Part shown: positions 51,040-60,520 of the stretch, one piece after another
Layout of the letters: each line of letters begins with the position of its first letter
How positions within the stretch are numbered: the first letter of the stretch is position 1
DNA from: Acidobacteriota bacterium
Lineage (GTDB): Bacteria; Acidobacteriota; Terriglobia; Bryobacterales; Bryobacteraceae
Reading direction: 5' to 3'
Assembly: GCA_017304135.1 (NCBI GenBank)
Contig: JAFLBB010000013.1
Span: forward strand, 25,675-89,674
DNA length: 64,000 bases
Translations under genes and position numbers: made by a program
The notes under the pieces: model-generated
The model's database searches: none
Seen by the model: the letters and a program-made list of their open reading frames with translations, nothing else
What the model was told of the DNA's origin: nothing

Positions 51040-51894
51040 GTGACTACCCGACGCTCCTTCACCGCCTCCCTTCTTGCCGTATCCACGCTCCGTGCCGCCA
51101 ATCCGCTCGCCCGTTTGCGCATCGGCGTCACCGACTGGAACCTGCAAATGGCCAGCAATCCCGAAGCCCTCGCCCTCGCCGCAAGCCTCGGCTTCGAAGG
51201 CGTCGAGGTCAGCCTCGGCCGCCGCGCCATCGGCGAGAAACTGCAGTTGGACGACCGCACCCTCCAGGACTCCTACCTCGCCGCTGCCGCCAAACACAAA
51301 GTCGCCCTCGCCGGCACCTGCCTCAACATCCTCCACGTGAACTACCTGAAGAACGACCCCCTCGGCAGGAAATGGGTCGCCGACGGCATCCCCATCACCC
51401 AGCGCCTCGGCGCCCGCGTCATGCTGCTCCCCTTCTTTGGCAAGGGGGCCATCGAAGAGCGCGCCGAACAGGATTTCGTCGCCGAATCGCTCAAGCCGCT
51501 GGCCCCCCGGGCCGAGAAAGCCGGCGTCCTGCTCGGCCTGGAGAATACGATCTCGGCTGAGGCCAATGCGCGCATCATCGACAAGGTGGGCTCCCCCGCG
51601 CTCAAGGTCTATTACGATGTCGGCAACTCCGCCCCGCGCGGCTTCGATGTCGTCAAGGAGATCCGCTGGCTGGGCCGCGACCGCATCTGCCAGTTCCACC
51701 TCAAGGACAATCCGCACTTTCTCGGAGAGGGCTCCATCCCCTTTCCCGCCGTCCTCGAATCGATCGCCTCCCTGGGCGGCTTCTCCGGCTTTGCCAATCT
51801 GGAAACCTCGGCCCCATCGAAATCGGTCCCCGACGACATGAGGCGCAACCTCGCCTTCATCCGCAAGCTCCTCAGCCCGTATGCCGCCGCTTAG
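51040..51894 (+). CDS. Exported TIM-barrel sugar isomerase/epimerase (xylose-isomerase-like)
   Basis: From GTG at 51040 the 284-residue protein begins MTTRRSFTASLLAVSTLRAA, a Tat-like signal. The AP-endonuclease-2/xylose isomerase-like barrel shows IGVTDWNLQMASNPEALALA, the metal ligands Glu in LLGLENTIS, Asp in VYYDVGNSAP, His in ICQFHLKDNP and Glu in FANLETSAP. The substrate is likely a sugar or sugar phosphate. An earlier in-frame start at 50743 is not supported and lies inside the cytochrome gene region on the other strand. Overlaps the TPR gene by 14 bases. Confidence 0.87.
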   Translation: MTTRRSFTASLLAVSTLRAANPLARLRIGVTDWNLQMASNPEALALAASLGFEGVEVSLGRRAIGEKLQLDDRTLQDSYLAAAAKHKVALAGTCLNILHVNYLKNDPLGRKWVADGIPITQRLGARVMLLPFFGKGAIEERAEQDFVAESLKPLAPRAEKAGVLLGLENTISAEANARIIDKVGSPALKVYYDVGNSAPRGFDVVKEIRWLGRDRICQFHLKDNPHFLGEGSIPFPAVLESIASLGGFSGFANLETSAPSKSVPDDMRRNLAFIRKLLSPYAAA

Positions 51895-52645
51895 GGCATT
51901 CCTCGCCCTGGCTTGTGCCGCCGTGGCGGCCTGTGCCATGCAGGGAGCCAAGCAACAGTACCAGCCGGCGCTGGAACTGCTCCGCCAGGGCAGGTTCCAC
52001 GAGGCGCGGCAGGCGCTGGAAAAAGTGGTGGCCGCCGATCCAAAATCCGCCCCCGCCTGGCTTGCTCTAGGTGTGGCCCATGCCGCCCAGGGCGACTATC
52101 CCGCCGCTGAACCAGCCTTCGCCCGTGCCTGTTCGCTCCAACCCAAACTCCCCGACGCCTGCTTCTACCACGGCCGCGCCCTATACCTCGTGAATCGCTT
52201 TTCGGAAGCGCTTGCCGTCCTGGCCCGTCTCGGCTCTGACCGCCGGCGCTTTCGGGTAGAAGCTCTCTGCCACGACGCCCTCGGCCGCTGGAGCGACGCC
52301 GAAACCCTCTATCGAAAGGCCGTCGACAACGACTCAGGCGGCGAAAACCCCCGCATCGACTACGCCGTCGCCCTCGCCCGCCAGGGCCGTGCCGCCGAGT
52401 CCGTGCCCCTGCTGGAGGCCGCCCTCCAGCAAGGCCGCCAATTGCCGCGCGCCGAGCTCGAATTCGGCAGAATTCTTCTTCAATTGAACCGCCTCCCGGA
52501 TGCCCGCGCCCACCTCGAGCGCGCCGTTTCCCTCGCTCCCAACTCCTCGCAAGCGCACCTCCTGCTCGGCCGCGTCTACACTCGATTGGGACTGTTATCG
52601 GAGGCTGCTCCACACCTCGAGCAGGGCTCTCAGCAGCCTCAATGA
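51881..52645 (+). CDS. Exported TPR-repeat protein
   Basis: The 254-residue protein starts MPPLRAFLALACAAVAACAM, a signal that may be a lipoprotein type (AVAAC). At least five tetratricopeptide repeats follow (LELLRQGRFHEARQALEKVV, LGVAHAAQGDYPAAEPAFAR, LLGRVYTRLGLLSEAAPHLE). TPR proteins act as scaffolds. Its ATG lies inside the 3' end of the isomerase gene, so the two are translationally coupled. Confidence 0.88.
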   Translation: MPPLRAFLALACAAVAACAMQGAKQQYQPALELLRQGRFHEARQALEKVVAADPKSAPAWLALGVAHAAQGDYPAAEPAFARACSLQPKLPDACFYHGRALYLVNRFSEALAVLARLGSDRRRFRVEALCHDALGRWSDAETLYRKAVDNDSGGENPRIDYAVALARQGRAAESVPLLEAALQQGRQLPRAELEFGRILLQLNRLPDARAHLERAVSLAPNSSQAHLLLGRVYTRLGLLSEAAPHLEQGSQQPQ

Positions 52646-52675
52646 GCACGTAAATTAAAAAATGTTAACCAAAAA

Positions 52676-52687
52676 GTAAGCCCTTAC
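52676..52687. promoter_or_regulatory. Perfect palindrome in the AT-rich leader of the receptor gene
   Basis: GTAAGCCCTTAC (GTAAG-CC-CTTAC) lies in an unusually AT-rich stretch (52650-52690) of the 141-base gap before the receptor at 52787. It is a possible operator. No strong promoter boxes are clear. Confidence 0.35.
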
Positions 52688-52786
52688 CATGGACTCCCAC
52701 ATTTCGGTTTGATAGTATCCACGCTGCTACCGTGGGGTCTACTGCTATTGCTGCCACGACTATTTCAATTTAATGGGGAGACTTGC

Positions 52787-55700
52787 GTGCATACAAAGCC
52801 ACGTGCGTTTGCTTTGGCCCTAAGCCTATTGCTCACGTCGCATGTCTATTCACAGGAATTCCGTGCGACGATTTCGGGTCGTGTTTTGGACGCCAGTGGG
52901 TCGGCTGTCCCGAATGCGAAAATCCAGGCTGTCAGTGTCGCCACCACTGAGACATCCAATGCCACATCGGACGCCTCCGGTGTCTACACGATTCCGTTCC
53001 TCCGTCCCGGCGGTTACAAGCTAACCGTTACGGCCAACGGCTTCAAAACTTTCAACCGTGAGAACATCACTTTGACGGTGGGTCAGATTGCTGGTATCGA
53101 CGTCAACCTTGAAGTCGGCGCGCTCACCGAGTCAGTGAACGTCACCGCGGAAGCCGCCCTGCTGGAAACGCAGACGGCCAGCCGCATCGCCGTCATCAGC
53201 ACCAAGCAGGTGTCGGAACTGCCGCTCAACTCGCGCAACCCGTTCATGCTCGGCGCCATGATGTCCGGCGTCACCTTCCGCGGCGCGGCCATCTGGCAGC
53301 GTCCGTTTGACAACGGCGCCATCGCCGAATGGTCGGTCAACGGCGGCCGCCAGTCCAACAATGAGTTCCTCATGGACGGCGCTCCCAACAACGGCCAGGG
53401 CGGCAACAACAACATCGCCTATGTGCCCATCGTCGACGCCGTGCAGGAGTTCTCCATTCAACAGAATTCTTACGACGCGCAGTATGGCAAAACCGGAGGC
53501 GGCGTCTTCAACGTCGTGCTCAAGAGCGGCACCAACGATTTCCATGCCACCGGCTGGGAGTTCCTCCGCCGCAAATTCCTCGACGCCAACACCTTCCAGA
53601 ACAACTCCGTCGGCGCGGCCCGTCCCGGCCACCGCCTTGATCAGTACGGCTTCCAGTTGGAAGGGCCGCTGCTCATCCCCAAACTGCTCACCCGCGAAAG
53701 CAAAGTCCGCGGCTTCTTCCTCGGCAGCTTTGAGAACTACTACGAGCTCTGGCCGCAATTCCTCCGCAACTCCTATCCGGCGATGGAAATGCGCAACGGC
53801 GATTTCAGCAAGCTCACTGCCGTCACTGGCCAGCCGGTGACCATTTACAACCCCTACTCGGCCCAAATCGTGAACGGCGACCCGGTTCGCTCGCCCTTCC
53901 CGAACAACCAGATCCCGGCCAGCATGATCAGCCCCGTGGCGCGCGCCGTCACCGCCTTCATGCCTGAGCCCAATGCCGTCACCGCCGGACAGCGCTACGC
54001 CGTCCAGAACCGGCTCAATCCCGAATACCCCGCGGTGGACAACTTCTACAACCTGATCCTGAAGTTCGACTTCAACATCGGCGAAAAGCACCGCACCTAC
54101 TTCCGTCACGCCTCCAACGACCGTACCGAAGACCGTTCCGTGAACGGCATCGACAACGCTCCCGGCACCGACGGCCAGCAGCCCTTCCAGCGCATCAACG
54201 ACGCCTACGTGGCTGACTGGGTGTGGACCATCGCCCCGACCACGCTCTTCAACTTGCGCGCCTCCAGCAACCGCTTCATCGAGAAAGGCTTCGGCCGCGC
54301 CAATGAGGGTTTCGACCTGTCCAAATTCGGCCTGCCCACCAGCCTGCTCAGCCAGTTGCCCAGCCCGGTCTACTTCGGCCGCTGGAACATCAATGGTTAC
54401 AGCTCCCTCGGCCGCGGCCAGAGCATCAACATCACCAACAACTACAACATCATGGCGAGCATGACCAAGATCATGGGCTCGCACACCATGAAGTTCGGCA
54501 TCGACTGGCGCCGCATTCACTTCATTCAGCAGAACAGCGGCGACATCCTCTCCTTCACCGGTGAAACCCGCTGGACGCAGCGGCTCTGGAACCAGGGTGA
54601 AGTTACCGCCGGAGACGGCTATGCGTCGTTCCTCATCGGCGGCGTCGGCGGTTCGCAGAATTACCCGATGTACCCGTTCTTCCGCCAGTGGTACTTCGCC
54701 CCCTACTTCCAGGATGACTGGAAGATCAGCCGCAAACTGACCCTGAACATGGGCCTGCGCTGGGATTACAACCTGGCTGCCGACGAAAAGTACAACCGCA
54801 TCAACCGCGGCTTCAACCAGAACGCCACCAGCCCCATCGCCAGCCTGATTCCGGCTGCCATGCTCGCTCAGTATCCGAGCCTCCGCAACCTCCGCGGCGG
54901 CCTCGAATTCGCCGGCGTCAACGGCAACCCGCGCATCACTGGCGTGAAGGACCTCAACAACTGGCAGCCCCGCATCGGCGCGGCCTACTCCATCAATGAC
55001 AAGCTCGTCGTCCGCGGCGGTTACGGCTTGTACTTCATGAACCCGAACAACAACTTCCTCCAGACCATCGGGTTCTCCACCTCGACGCCATTGGTAAACT
55101 CGCTCGACGAGGGACGCACGCTGGCCAGCAACACGCTGCTCAGCAACCCCTATCCGAGCGGCATCAATCTGCCCGTGGGCTCCTCGCTCGGCTACAACAC
55201 CTTTGCCGGCCAGAACTTCACCCACTACAACCCCGAGATGCGGGTGCCCTATGTGCACCAGTTCTCGTTGGAATTCCAGCGCCAGATCACGCAGACCAGC
55301 ACGCTCTCGTTCGCTTACGTCGGCAGCCGCACCATCGGCGCCAACGACGAGCGCAACCTGAACGTGCTCCCACCCGATATTCGCAAGCAGTGCAATTTGC
55401 TCGAGGGAGGCAACCCGGGCTATTGCAACGAACTGGTGCCCAACCCCTTCCGCGGGCTCGAACCGCTTCGAGGCTCAGGCTTGTTTGCACCAGAGCGCAT
55501 CTCGCGCGCCCAAATCAGCCGGCCGTTCCCGCAGTTCACCGGCAACCTGCTTGAACAGGGCCGCGGCGAGTCCAACATCTGGTACAACTCGATGCAGATC
55601 AACTACAACGTCCGCATCGGACGCAGCCTGACCCTGCTCGGCAACTACACGCTCAGCAAAATGGTGGAGCGCTGGGGCTACACCGACGCGGTCAACAACA

Positions 55701-56395
55701 TCAAGCAGCAGGGCCTCTACTTCAACGACCGGCCCCACTACATCAAGTTCAACACCGTGTACGAACTGCCCTTCGGCAAGGGCCAGGCCTTCGGCGGGGG
55801 CACCTCCGGTTTCCTGAACAAGCTCATCAGCGGCTGGCAGTTCTCCACCTACACCCAGTTCTCCTCGGGTGAACCGAACGACCTCGCCGGCAACGTCATC
55901 CAGTTGAAGGACCCGCGCACGGTCGGTGGCGACTTCAATGGCACTGCCGATTGGAAGGCTCACCAGGTCCGCGGCTGGAATCCCTGCGTACTGCGCCAGT
56001 TCAACGACGGCAGGATTGAGCCCCAGGCCTTCAGCTCTCGCTCTATTGAGCAGGGGGGCCGCGGCTGCGGCACCGACACCTCCAACTACGCCTGGCTGAT
56101 GGTGGCCGACTACTCGCCGGACCGCTACAATCCTTCCCGCTCGGGCCAGATCCGCAAACAGCGGCTCTTCAACATGGACGCCTCCGTCAGCAAGATGACC
56201 AACATCACCGAGCGCCTGAGGGTCCAGTTCCGCGCCGAGGCCTTCAACCTCACCAACTACTACTTCTTCGGGCGCAACGACGGTTTCATCACCGATCCCA
56301 ACAACCCGAACTTCGGCACCATGTTCCCCAACCAGGGCAATACCCAGAACGGGTATCCGCGCCAGGTCCAGTTGGGCATCAAGATCTTCTGGTAA
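52787..56395 (+). CDS. TonB-dependent receptor, Oar/carboxypeptidase-regulatory type
   Basis: The GTG at 52787 (GGGGAG 7 bases upstream) gives MHTKPRAFALALSLLLTSHV, a signal peptide; the earlier open reading to 52709 is less likely. The 1202-residue protein has the regulatory domain (GRVLDASGSAVPNAKIQAVS), plug (VSELPLNSRNPFMLGAMMSG, SNNEFLMDGAPNNGQGGNNN, GGVFNVVLKSGTNDFHATGW) and barrel ending LGIKIFW. Extra loops carry Cys residues (RKQCNLLEGG, WNPCVLRQFN, GGRGCGTDTS) that could form disulfides outside the cell. It is a single-gene unit closed by a strong terminator at 56417. Confidence 0.92.
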   Translation: MHTKPRAFALALSLLLTSHVYSQEFRATISGRVLDASGSAVPNAKIQAVSVATTETSNATSDASGVYTIPFLRPGGYKLTVTANGFKTFNRENITLTVGQIAGIDVNLEVGALTESVNVTAEAALLETQTASRIAVISTKQVSELPLNSRNPFMLGAMMSGVTFRGAAIWQRPFDNGAIAEWSVNGGRQSNNEFLMDGAPNNGQGGNNNIAYVPIVDAVQEFSIQQNSYDAQYGKTGGGVFNVVLKSGTNDFHATGWEFLRRKFLDANTFQNNSVGAARPGHRLDQYGFQLEGPLLIPKLLTRESKVRGFFLGSFENYYELWPQFLRNSYPAMEMRNGDFSKLTAVTGQPVTIYNPYSAQIVNGDPVRSPFPNNQIPASMISPVARAVTAFMPEPNAVTAGQRYAVQNRLNPEYPAVDNFYNLILKFDFNIGEKHRTYFRHASNDRTEDRSVNGIDNAPGTDGQQPFQRINDAYVADWVWTIAPTTLFNLRASSNRFIEKGFGRANEGFDLSKFGLPTSLLSQLPSPVYFGRWNINGYSSLGRGQSINITNNYNIMASMTKIMGSHTMKFGIDWRRIHFIQQNSGDILSFTGETRWTQRLWNQGEVTAGDGYASFLIGGVGGSQNYPMYPFFRQWYFAPYFQDDWKISRKLTLNMGLRWDYNLAADEKYNRINRGFNQNATSPIASLIPAAMLAQYPSLRNLRGGLEFAGVNGNPRITGVKDLNNWQPRIGAAYSINDKLVVRGGYGLYFMNPNNNFLQTIGFSTSTPLVNSLDEGRTLASNTLLSNPYPSGINLPVGSSLGYNTFAGQNFTHYNPEMRVPYVHQFSLEFQRQITQTSTLSFAYVGSRTIGANDERNLNVLPPDIRKQCNLLEGGNPGYCNELVPNPFRGLEPLRGSGLFAPERISRAQISRPFPQFTGNLLEQGRGESNIWYNSMQINYNVRIGRSLTLLGNYTLSKMVERWGYTDAVNNIKQQGLYFNDRPHYIKFNTVYELPFGKGQAFGGGTSGFLNKLISGWQFSTYTQFSSGEPNDLAGNVIQLKDPRTVGGDFNGTADWKAHQVRGWNPCVLRQFNDGRIEPQAFSSRSIEQGGRGCGTDTSNYAWLMVADYSPDRYNPSRSGQIRKQRLFNMDASVSKMTNITERLRVQFRAEAFNLTNYYFFGRNDGFITDPNNPNFGTMFPNQGNTQNGYPRQVQLGIKIFW

Positions 56396-56416
56396 ACAGA
56401 AGCTAGCTTCAAACCG

Positions 56417-56454
56417 GAAGGGCGGCGGCTACGGCTGCCGCCCTTCTTGTTTTT
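56417..56454 (+). terminator. Strong intrinsic terminator after the receptor
   Basis: GAAGGGCGGC (56417-56426) and GCCGCCCTTC (56437-56446) form a perfect 10-base stem followed by TTGTTTTT. The last codons and the stop codon of the convergent ASPIC/UnbV gene lie inside this hairpin. Confidence 0.88.
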
Positions 56455-58834
56455 CCACCACCTGGTGCACGCGGCCCGCTTCCACCGCGCCCAACTCCTG
56501 CACAATGCCGTTCGGCCAGCGAACCTCCACGCCCTCAATGCGCGCCAGCGAGCCGAGCCCGATGTGGACCCGGTACGCATCGGTGGAACCGAAGGCCTCG
56601 CTCCCCTTCACCTCGCGATAGAACACCTTCCCGCCCGCCCTCACCGTCACCTGCGCCCCCACGCCAAACCGGTTGCTTTGCGTCCCCCTCAACTCGAAGG
56701 CAACCCAACGGTTGCGATTGCCGCGCAGGTTGCGATAAAACGCATTGCGTGCCGCGTCGCCCGGGTAGTGTCCGCCCAACTGCGCATAAATGTCCAGGTC
56801 GCCGTCATTGTCCAAATCGGCGAACGTGACGCCGTGCCCCTTGTTGCCCGGCCGCGCGAAGCCCACCGCCGTTGTCCAATCCGTGAACGTGCCGTCGCCG
56901 TTGTTGCGGAAAAAGCGATTCGGCTCCAGGCGCGTCAATTGCGGATCGCCGGTTCCGAAATAGAAATCCACGAAACCGTCATTATCAAGATCGGCCACCC
57001 CGGCGCCCATCGTCCCCATCGGATAGTAGAGCTTCGCCTCGAACGTGACGTCGGTAAAGCTCCCGTTACGGTTGTTGCGGAAGAGCCGGTTCGCATCGGG
57101 GTGCACGGCGCGCGGCCCGGCAGGCGCGTAGCCTGCGCGCATCCCCTCCACCACGTTCTCCCAAGGCGCCAGGCTAGTCGTCAGCACATCCGGAAATCCA
57201 TCGTTGTTGTAGTCGACGAAAAAACAGACAAATCCGTTATGCGGCGGCTGCGCCAGGCCCGCTTTCGCGGCCACTTCAGCGAACCTCCACTTCCCATCGT
57301 TGCGATACAGCCGGTTCGGCGCATCACCCAGGCCGTTGATCAACAGGTCGAGGTCGCCGTCCTTGTCATAATCGCCCAGCGCCGTGCCAATCGCCCCATA
57401 CGTCGGCGGCTCGACGATCCCCGCCACCCGCGTCATGTTCGTGAACGTGCCGTCGCGGTTGTTGCGGTAGATCTGCGGCGTGCTGCCGTCCTTCAACACC
57501 CCATTGGCGATCGCCAGGTCGAGCCAGCCGTCGTTGTCCAGGTCGCCCCACACCGAGACGAACCCGTTGCCCGGGTCATTGGCACCGCTCTTCGCCGACA
57601 CATCCTCAAACCGCCCGCCCGTGTTGCGGAAGAGCCGGTTCGGATACGGCCCGCTCCAGCCGTTCAACGACACATACAGGTCGAGCTTGCCATCGTTATC
57701 GTAGTCGACCAGATTCAGGCTGTAGCCTGACGGCACGCCCGCCAGCCCCACCTCGGCCGTCGCATCGCGAAACTTGCCCCCTTCATTGCGGAACACCATC
57801 ATGAACGAACCGCTCCCGGCTTCCATCAGATCCAGATCACCGTCGCCGTCGATGTCCCCCCAGGCCGAGGTGCCATTGCCATCGAAGCGGTCAATCCCCA
57901 GCGCCTTGCCCTCTTCGCGAAACTCCAGTTGCACGCCCGCCTCACGCTCCATCACAGCGGCCGGAAACAGCACGTTCTTGGACAGCGGTGGCCGCCCACC
58001 TTCGGGAATCTGATCGAGCGACACCTTGAGCAGCCACTGGTCCACCGCCGTGCCGCCCCATTGCAGCGCCTCGTAATACTGCCGCGCGGCTTCCAGGTAA
58101 TCGCCGCTGCGATAGTAGCTTGTGCCCATCTCGCGCAACGCCTCGCGCTTCTGCTCGGGGTTCTGCGTCCGTCCCAGCGCCTGCCGGAAATAGGTGATCG
58201 CCTCGGCAAAGTTCCCCCGCCGCGAATGCGTCTTGCCCAGTTGAAACATCCCCGCCGTTTCTTCTGGACTGTACGGCATCGTGTTGTCAATCATGCTCTC
58301 CAGCAGTTCCAGCGAACGGTCGAGCCCCAGCAGCGGATCATGCGGTACACGGTGCCCTCCTTCGTGCGTGAAGCGAACCTCGCCCGACAGCCAGTCCGTC
58401 AGCCCCAGCATGTATTCATGCGCATGAGGCTCCAACTCGGCCACCCGCTTGGCCAGCCGGAACGCTTCGTTCGGATCGTAGAAAAGCAGCTCCGCCCGCG
58501 CGTGGATCACCGCCTTCGCCCGCATCGCCGGAATGTGATCCGCGTTCAGCTTCAGCGTCTGCGCCAGCGCCTCCATCGCCAGGCCAAGCGCAATGCGGCG
58601 CTTCTCGAAATCCGTTCCCTGGTAGAACTCCATCAAATAGGAGCGCGCAATCTGAAATGCAATCTCGACATCTTTCGGCGACTGCCCCTGCAGCCGGATC
58701 AGTTCCCTCCGCGCCTCCACCGTCTTGCCCTCGCGCAGCAGCAGCCGGGCCTTGCGTGTTGCCTCCGGCGGCGGCGCCTGCGCCCATAACGCAATCGCGG
58801 CCACTCCGGCCAGCAGGCACACCAATCGCCTCAT
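56429..58834 (-). CDS. Exported TPR and FG-GAP/ASPIC-UnbV protein
   Basis: From the ATG at 58834 the 801-residue protein begins MRRLVCLLAGVAAIALWAQA (signal). Residues 20-290 form TPR-like helices (ARLLLREGKTVEARRELIRL, MFQLGKTHSRRGNFAEAITY). Seven calcium-loop repeats of the type DIDGDGDLD, DYDNDGKLD and DLDNDGFVD then make a seven-bladed propeller. An ASPIC/UnbV domain closes it (GVGAQVTVRAGGKVFYREVK, VEVRWPNGIVQELG). The function is unknown; such proteins are exported and abundant in Acidobacteriota. Its start overlaps the stop of the next ASPIC/UnbV gene as ATGA. Confidence 0.88.
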   Translation of the reverse strand: MRRLVCLLAGVAAIALWAQAPPPEATRKARLLLREGKTVEARRELIRLQGQSPKDVEIAFQIARSYLMEFYQGTDFEKRRIALGLAMEALAQTLKLNADHIPAMRAKAVIHARAELLFYDPNEAFRLAKRVAELEPHAHEYMLGLTDWLSGEVRFTHEGGHRVPHDPLLGLDRSLELLESMIDNTMPYSPEETAGMFQLGKTHSRRGNFAEAITYFRQALGRTQNPEQKREALREMGTSYYRSGDYLEAARQYYEALQWGGTAVDQWLLKVSLDQIPEGGRPPLSKNVLFPAAVMEREAGVQLEFREEGKALGIDRFDGNGTSAWGDIDGDGDLDLMEAGSGSFMMVFRNEGGKFRDATAEVGLAGVPSGYSLNLVDYDNDGKLDLYVSLNGWSGPYPNRLFRNTGGRFEDVSAKSGANDPGNGFVSVWGDLDNDGWLDLAIANGVLKDGSTPQIYRNNRDGTFTNMTRVAGIVEPPTYGAIGTALGDYDKDGDLDLLINGLGDAPNRLYRNDGKWRFAEVAAKAGLAQPPHNGFVCFFVDYNNDGFPDVLTTSLAPWENVVEGMRAGYAPAGPRAVHPDANRLFRNNRNGSFTDVTFEAKLYYPMGTMGAGVADLDNDGFVDFYFGTGDPQLTRLEPNRFFRNNGDGTFTDWTTAVGFARPGNKGHGVTFADLDNDGDLDIYAQLGGHYPGDAARNAFYRNLRGNRNRWVAFELRGTQSNRFGVGAQVTVRAGGKVFYREVKGSEAFGSTDAYRVHIGLGSLARIEGVEVRWPNGIVQELGAVEAGRVHQVVEKQEGRQP

Positions 58835-60444
58835 GGTTCCTCCACCGTCAGATACCGGTCCGCCTCCACCCGCCCCAGCTTCTGCACCGCGCCACTGGGC
58901 CAGTGTACCTCCACCTCCGCCGTCGTCTTCGCGCCCAATCCGAAATGCACGCGCGCATCGCTCGACGAAGCGTAGCCGACACTCCGCGTGACGTGATTCC
59001 ACTGGCCATCCGCCTTCACGCGCGCCCCGATCGCGTCGCGATTGCTCTTCTTTCCCACCAGCCGCAGCCCCAGCCAGTGCGCATCCGCAACCATCGAGTT
59101 GCGCATTATAATTGCCGTCTGCCCGATCCGCGACAGCGCCACATCCACCCGCCCGTCATTGTCGAAATCGGCAAAGGCCGCCCCGCGATGCAGCGCCGCG
59201 GTCCCCACCGAAACTGCTTCGAATTTGCCCTCACCCGTCTGCCGCAGCAGCAGGTTTTGCTGCTTCGAACGCCCGCTGGAGAACACCTCGGTGTTGTCGT
59301 TCACATCCCCATTGGCGGCAAAGAGGTCGCGCCGGCCGTCGTTGTCGAAATCGTAAATGCCGTTGCCCCAGCCGCTATAAAGCATCGTCGCCGCTCCCAC
59401 GCGCGTCGCATAGGTAGCGTCGGCAAACAGGCCCTTCCCGAGATTGCGATAAAACGGAAACGTCTCGTTCGCCAGCGCCGTGATGAAGAGATCCGGCTGG
59501 CCGTCGCCATCAATGTCCCGGAAGTCCACCCCCATCGACGACAGCGCGCGGCCATCGTCGTTGAACGCAACCCCCGCCAGCAGCCCCACCTCCGTGAACT
59601 TCCCACCGCCGTCGTTGCGAAACAGGAAGTTCGGCACCGTGTCGTTAGCCACCAGCACATCCATTCGCCCGTCGCCGTTGTAGTCGGCGAACGCCACGCC
59701 CATGCCCTTACCAACGTGAGTAGCGATCCCCGACTCGCGCGAAACATCCACAAACGTGCCATCGCCGCGGTTTCGATAGAGCGTGTTCGGCAACCCCGTG
59801 TAGAACTTCGGATGGCAATACGTTCGGTACGCGCCCTTCGGGTCACCACAAAACGGCTCCTTCGCCGGATCCCACGTCACATAGTTCGCTAGGAACAGGT
59901 CGAGATGCCCGTCGTTGTCGTAATCGAAGAACCCTGCCGCAACCGTCCACGGCTCGGCGCGAATCCCCGCCCGCGCCGTCACATCCTCAAACGTCCCATC
60001 CCCGCGATTGCGATACAGCGTGTTCCGCCTCACGCCGGTCACCAGCAGATCCGTGTGCCCGTCGTTGTCGTAATCGCCAGCCGCCGCGCCCATCGAAAAG
60101 CCTTCGCCCCGCACACCGGCCCGCTCGGTGACGTCTTCAAACGTCCCATCGCGTTTGTTGCGATACAACCGGTTCCACCACTCCGGACCGCTCTTCTGCA
60201 AATCCGGCTGCCGCGCTCCATTGGCAAAAAACAGGTCCATCCAACCGTCGTTGTCGAAATCAAGCGCCGCCACGCCCCCCGTCATCGACTCGATCTGGTG
60301 CTTCTCCGCCGAGGCTGCATTGCGCAGCACAAACGCGATGCCCGACCGCGCAGGCAGTTCCTCAAACACCACCGGCGCCGCGGCCAGCAACGGCGTCACC
60401 CACAGCCAGCGCGCAAGCCAACCCCGAACCTTCATCGCGTTCAT
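58831..60444 (-). CDS. Exported FG-GAP/ASPIC-UnbV (CRTAC1-like) protein
   Basis: From the ATG at 60444 (one at 60435 is equally possible) the 537-residue protein has a signal-like N-terminus (WLARWLWVTPLLAAAPVV), then seven propeller repeats with calcium loops (DFDNDGWMD, DYDNDGHTD, DYDNDGHLD, DYNGDGRMD, DIDGDGQPD, DFDNDGRRD, DFDNDGRVD). A Cys-containing insert (EPFCGDPKGAYRTYCHPKFY) is a known CRTAC1-like feature. It ends with the ASPIC/UnbV domain (ARVKADGQWNHVTRSVGYAS, VEVHWPSGAVQKLGRVE). Cotranscribed with its larger partner, it may form a complex with it. Confidence 0.88.
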   Translation of the reverse strand: MNAMKVRGWLARWLWVTPLLAAAPVVFEELPARSGIAFVLRNAASAEKHQIESMTGGVAALDFDNDGWMDLFFANGARQPDLQKSGPEWWNRLYRNKRDGTFEDVTERAGVRGEGFSMGAAAGDYDNDGHTDLLVTGVRRNTLYRNRGDGTFEDVTARAGIRAEPWTVAAGFFDYDNDGHLDLFLANYVTWDPAKEPFCGDPKGAYRTYCHPKFYTGLPNTLYRNRGDGTFVDVSRESGIATHVGKGMGVAFADYNGDGRMDVLVANDTVPNFLFRNDGGGKFTEVGLLAGVAFNDDGRALSSMGVDFRDIDGDGQPDLFITALANETFPFYRNLGKGLFADATYATRVGAATMLYSGWGNGIYDFDNDGRRDLFAANGDVNDNTEVFSSGRSKQQNLLLRQTGEGKFEAVSVGTAALHRGAAFADFDNDGRVDVALSRIGQTAIIMRNSMVADAHWLGLRLVGKKSNRDAIGARVKADGQWNHVTRSVGYASSSDARVHFGLGAKTTAEVEVHWPSGAVQKLGRVEADRYLTVEEP

Positions 60445-60520
60445 TCTATCGCCGCGCCACCCAACACCCGTGCCACCCAACACCCGTCGATTGCGGAGCA
60501 CCGATTCGTTAAAATTGGGT

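Noticed and set aside
53132..55258. A 708-codon minus-strand open frame opposite the receptor at 52787
   Set aside because: Same artefact of antisense frames in a GC-rich gene; no start context or family resemblance.
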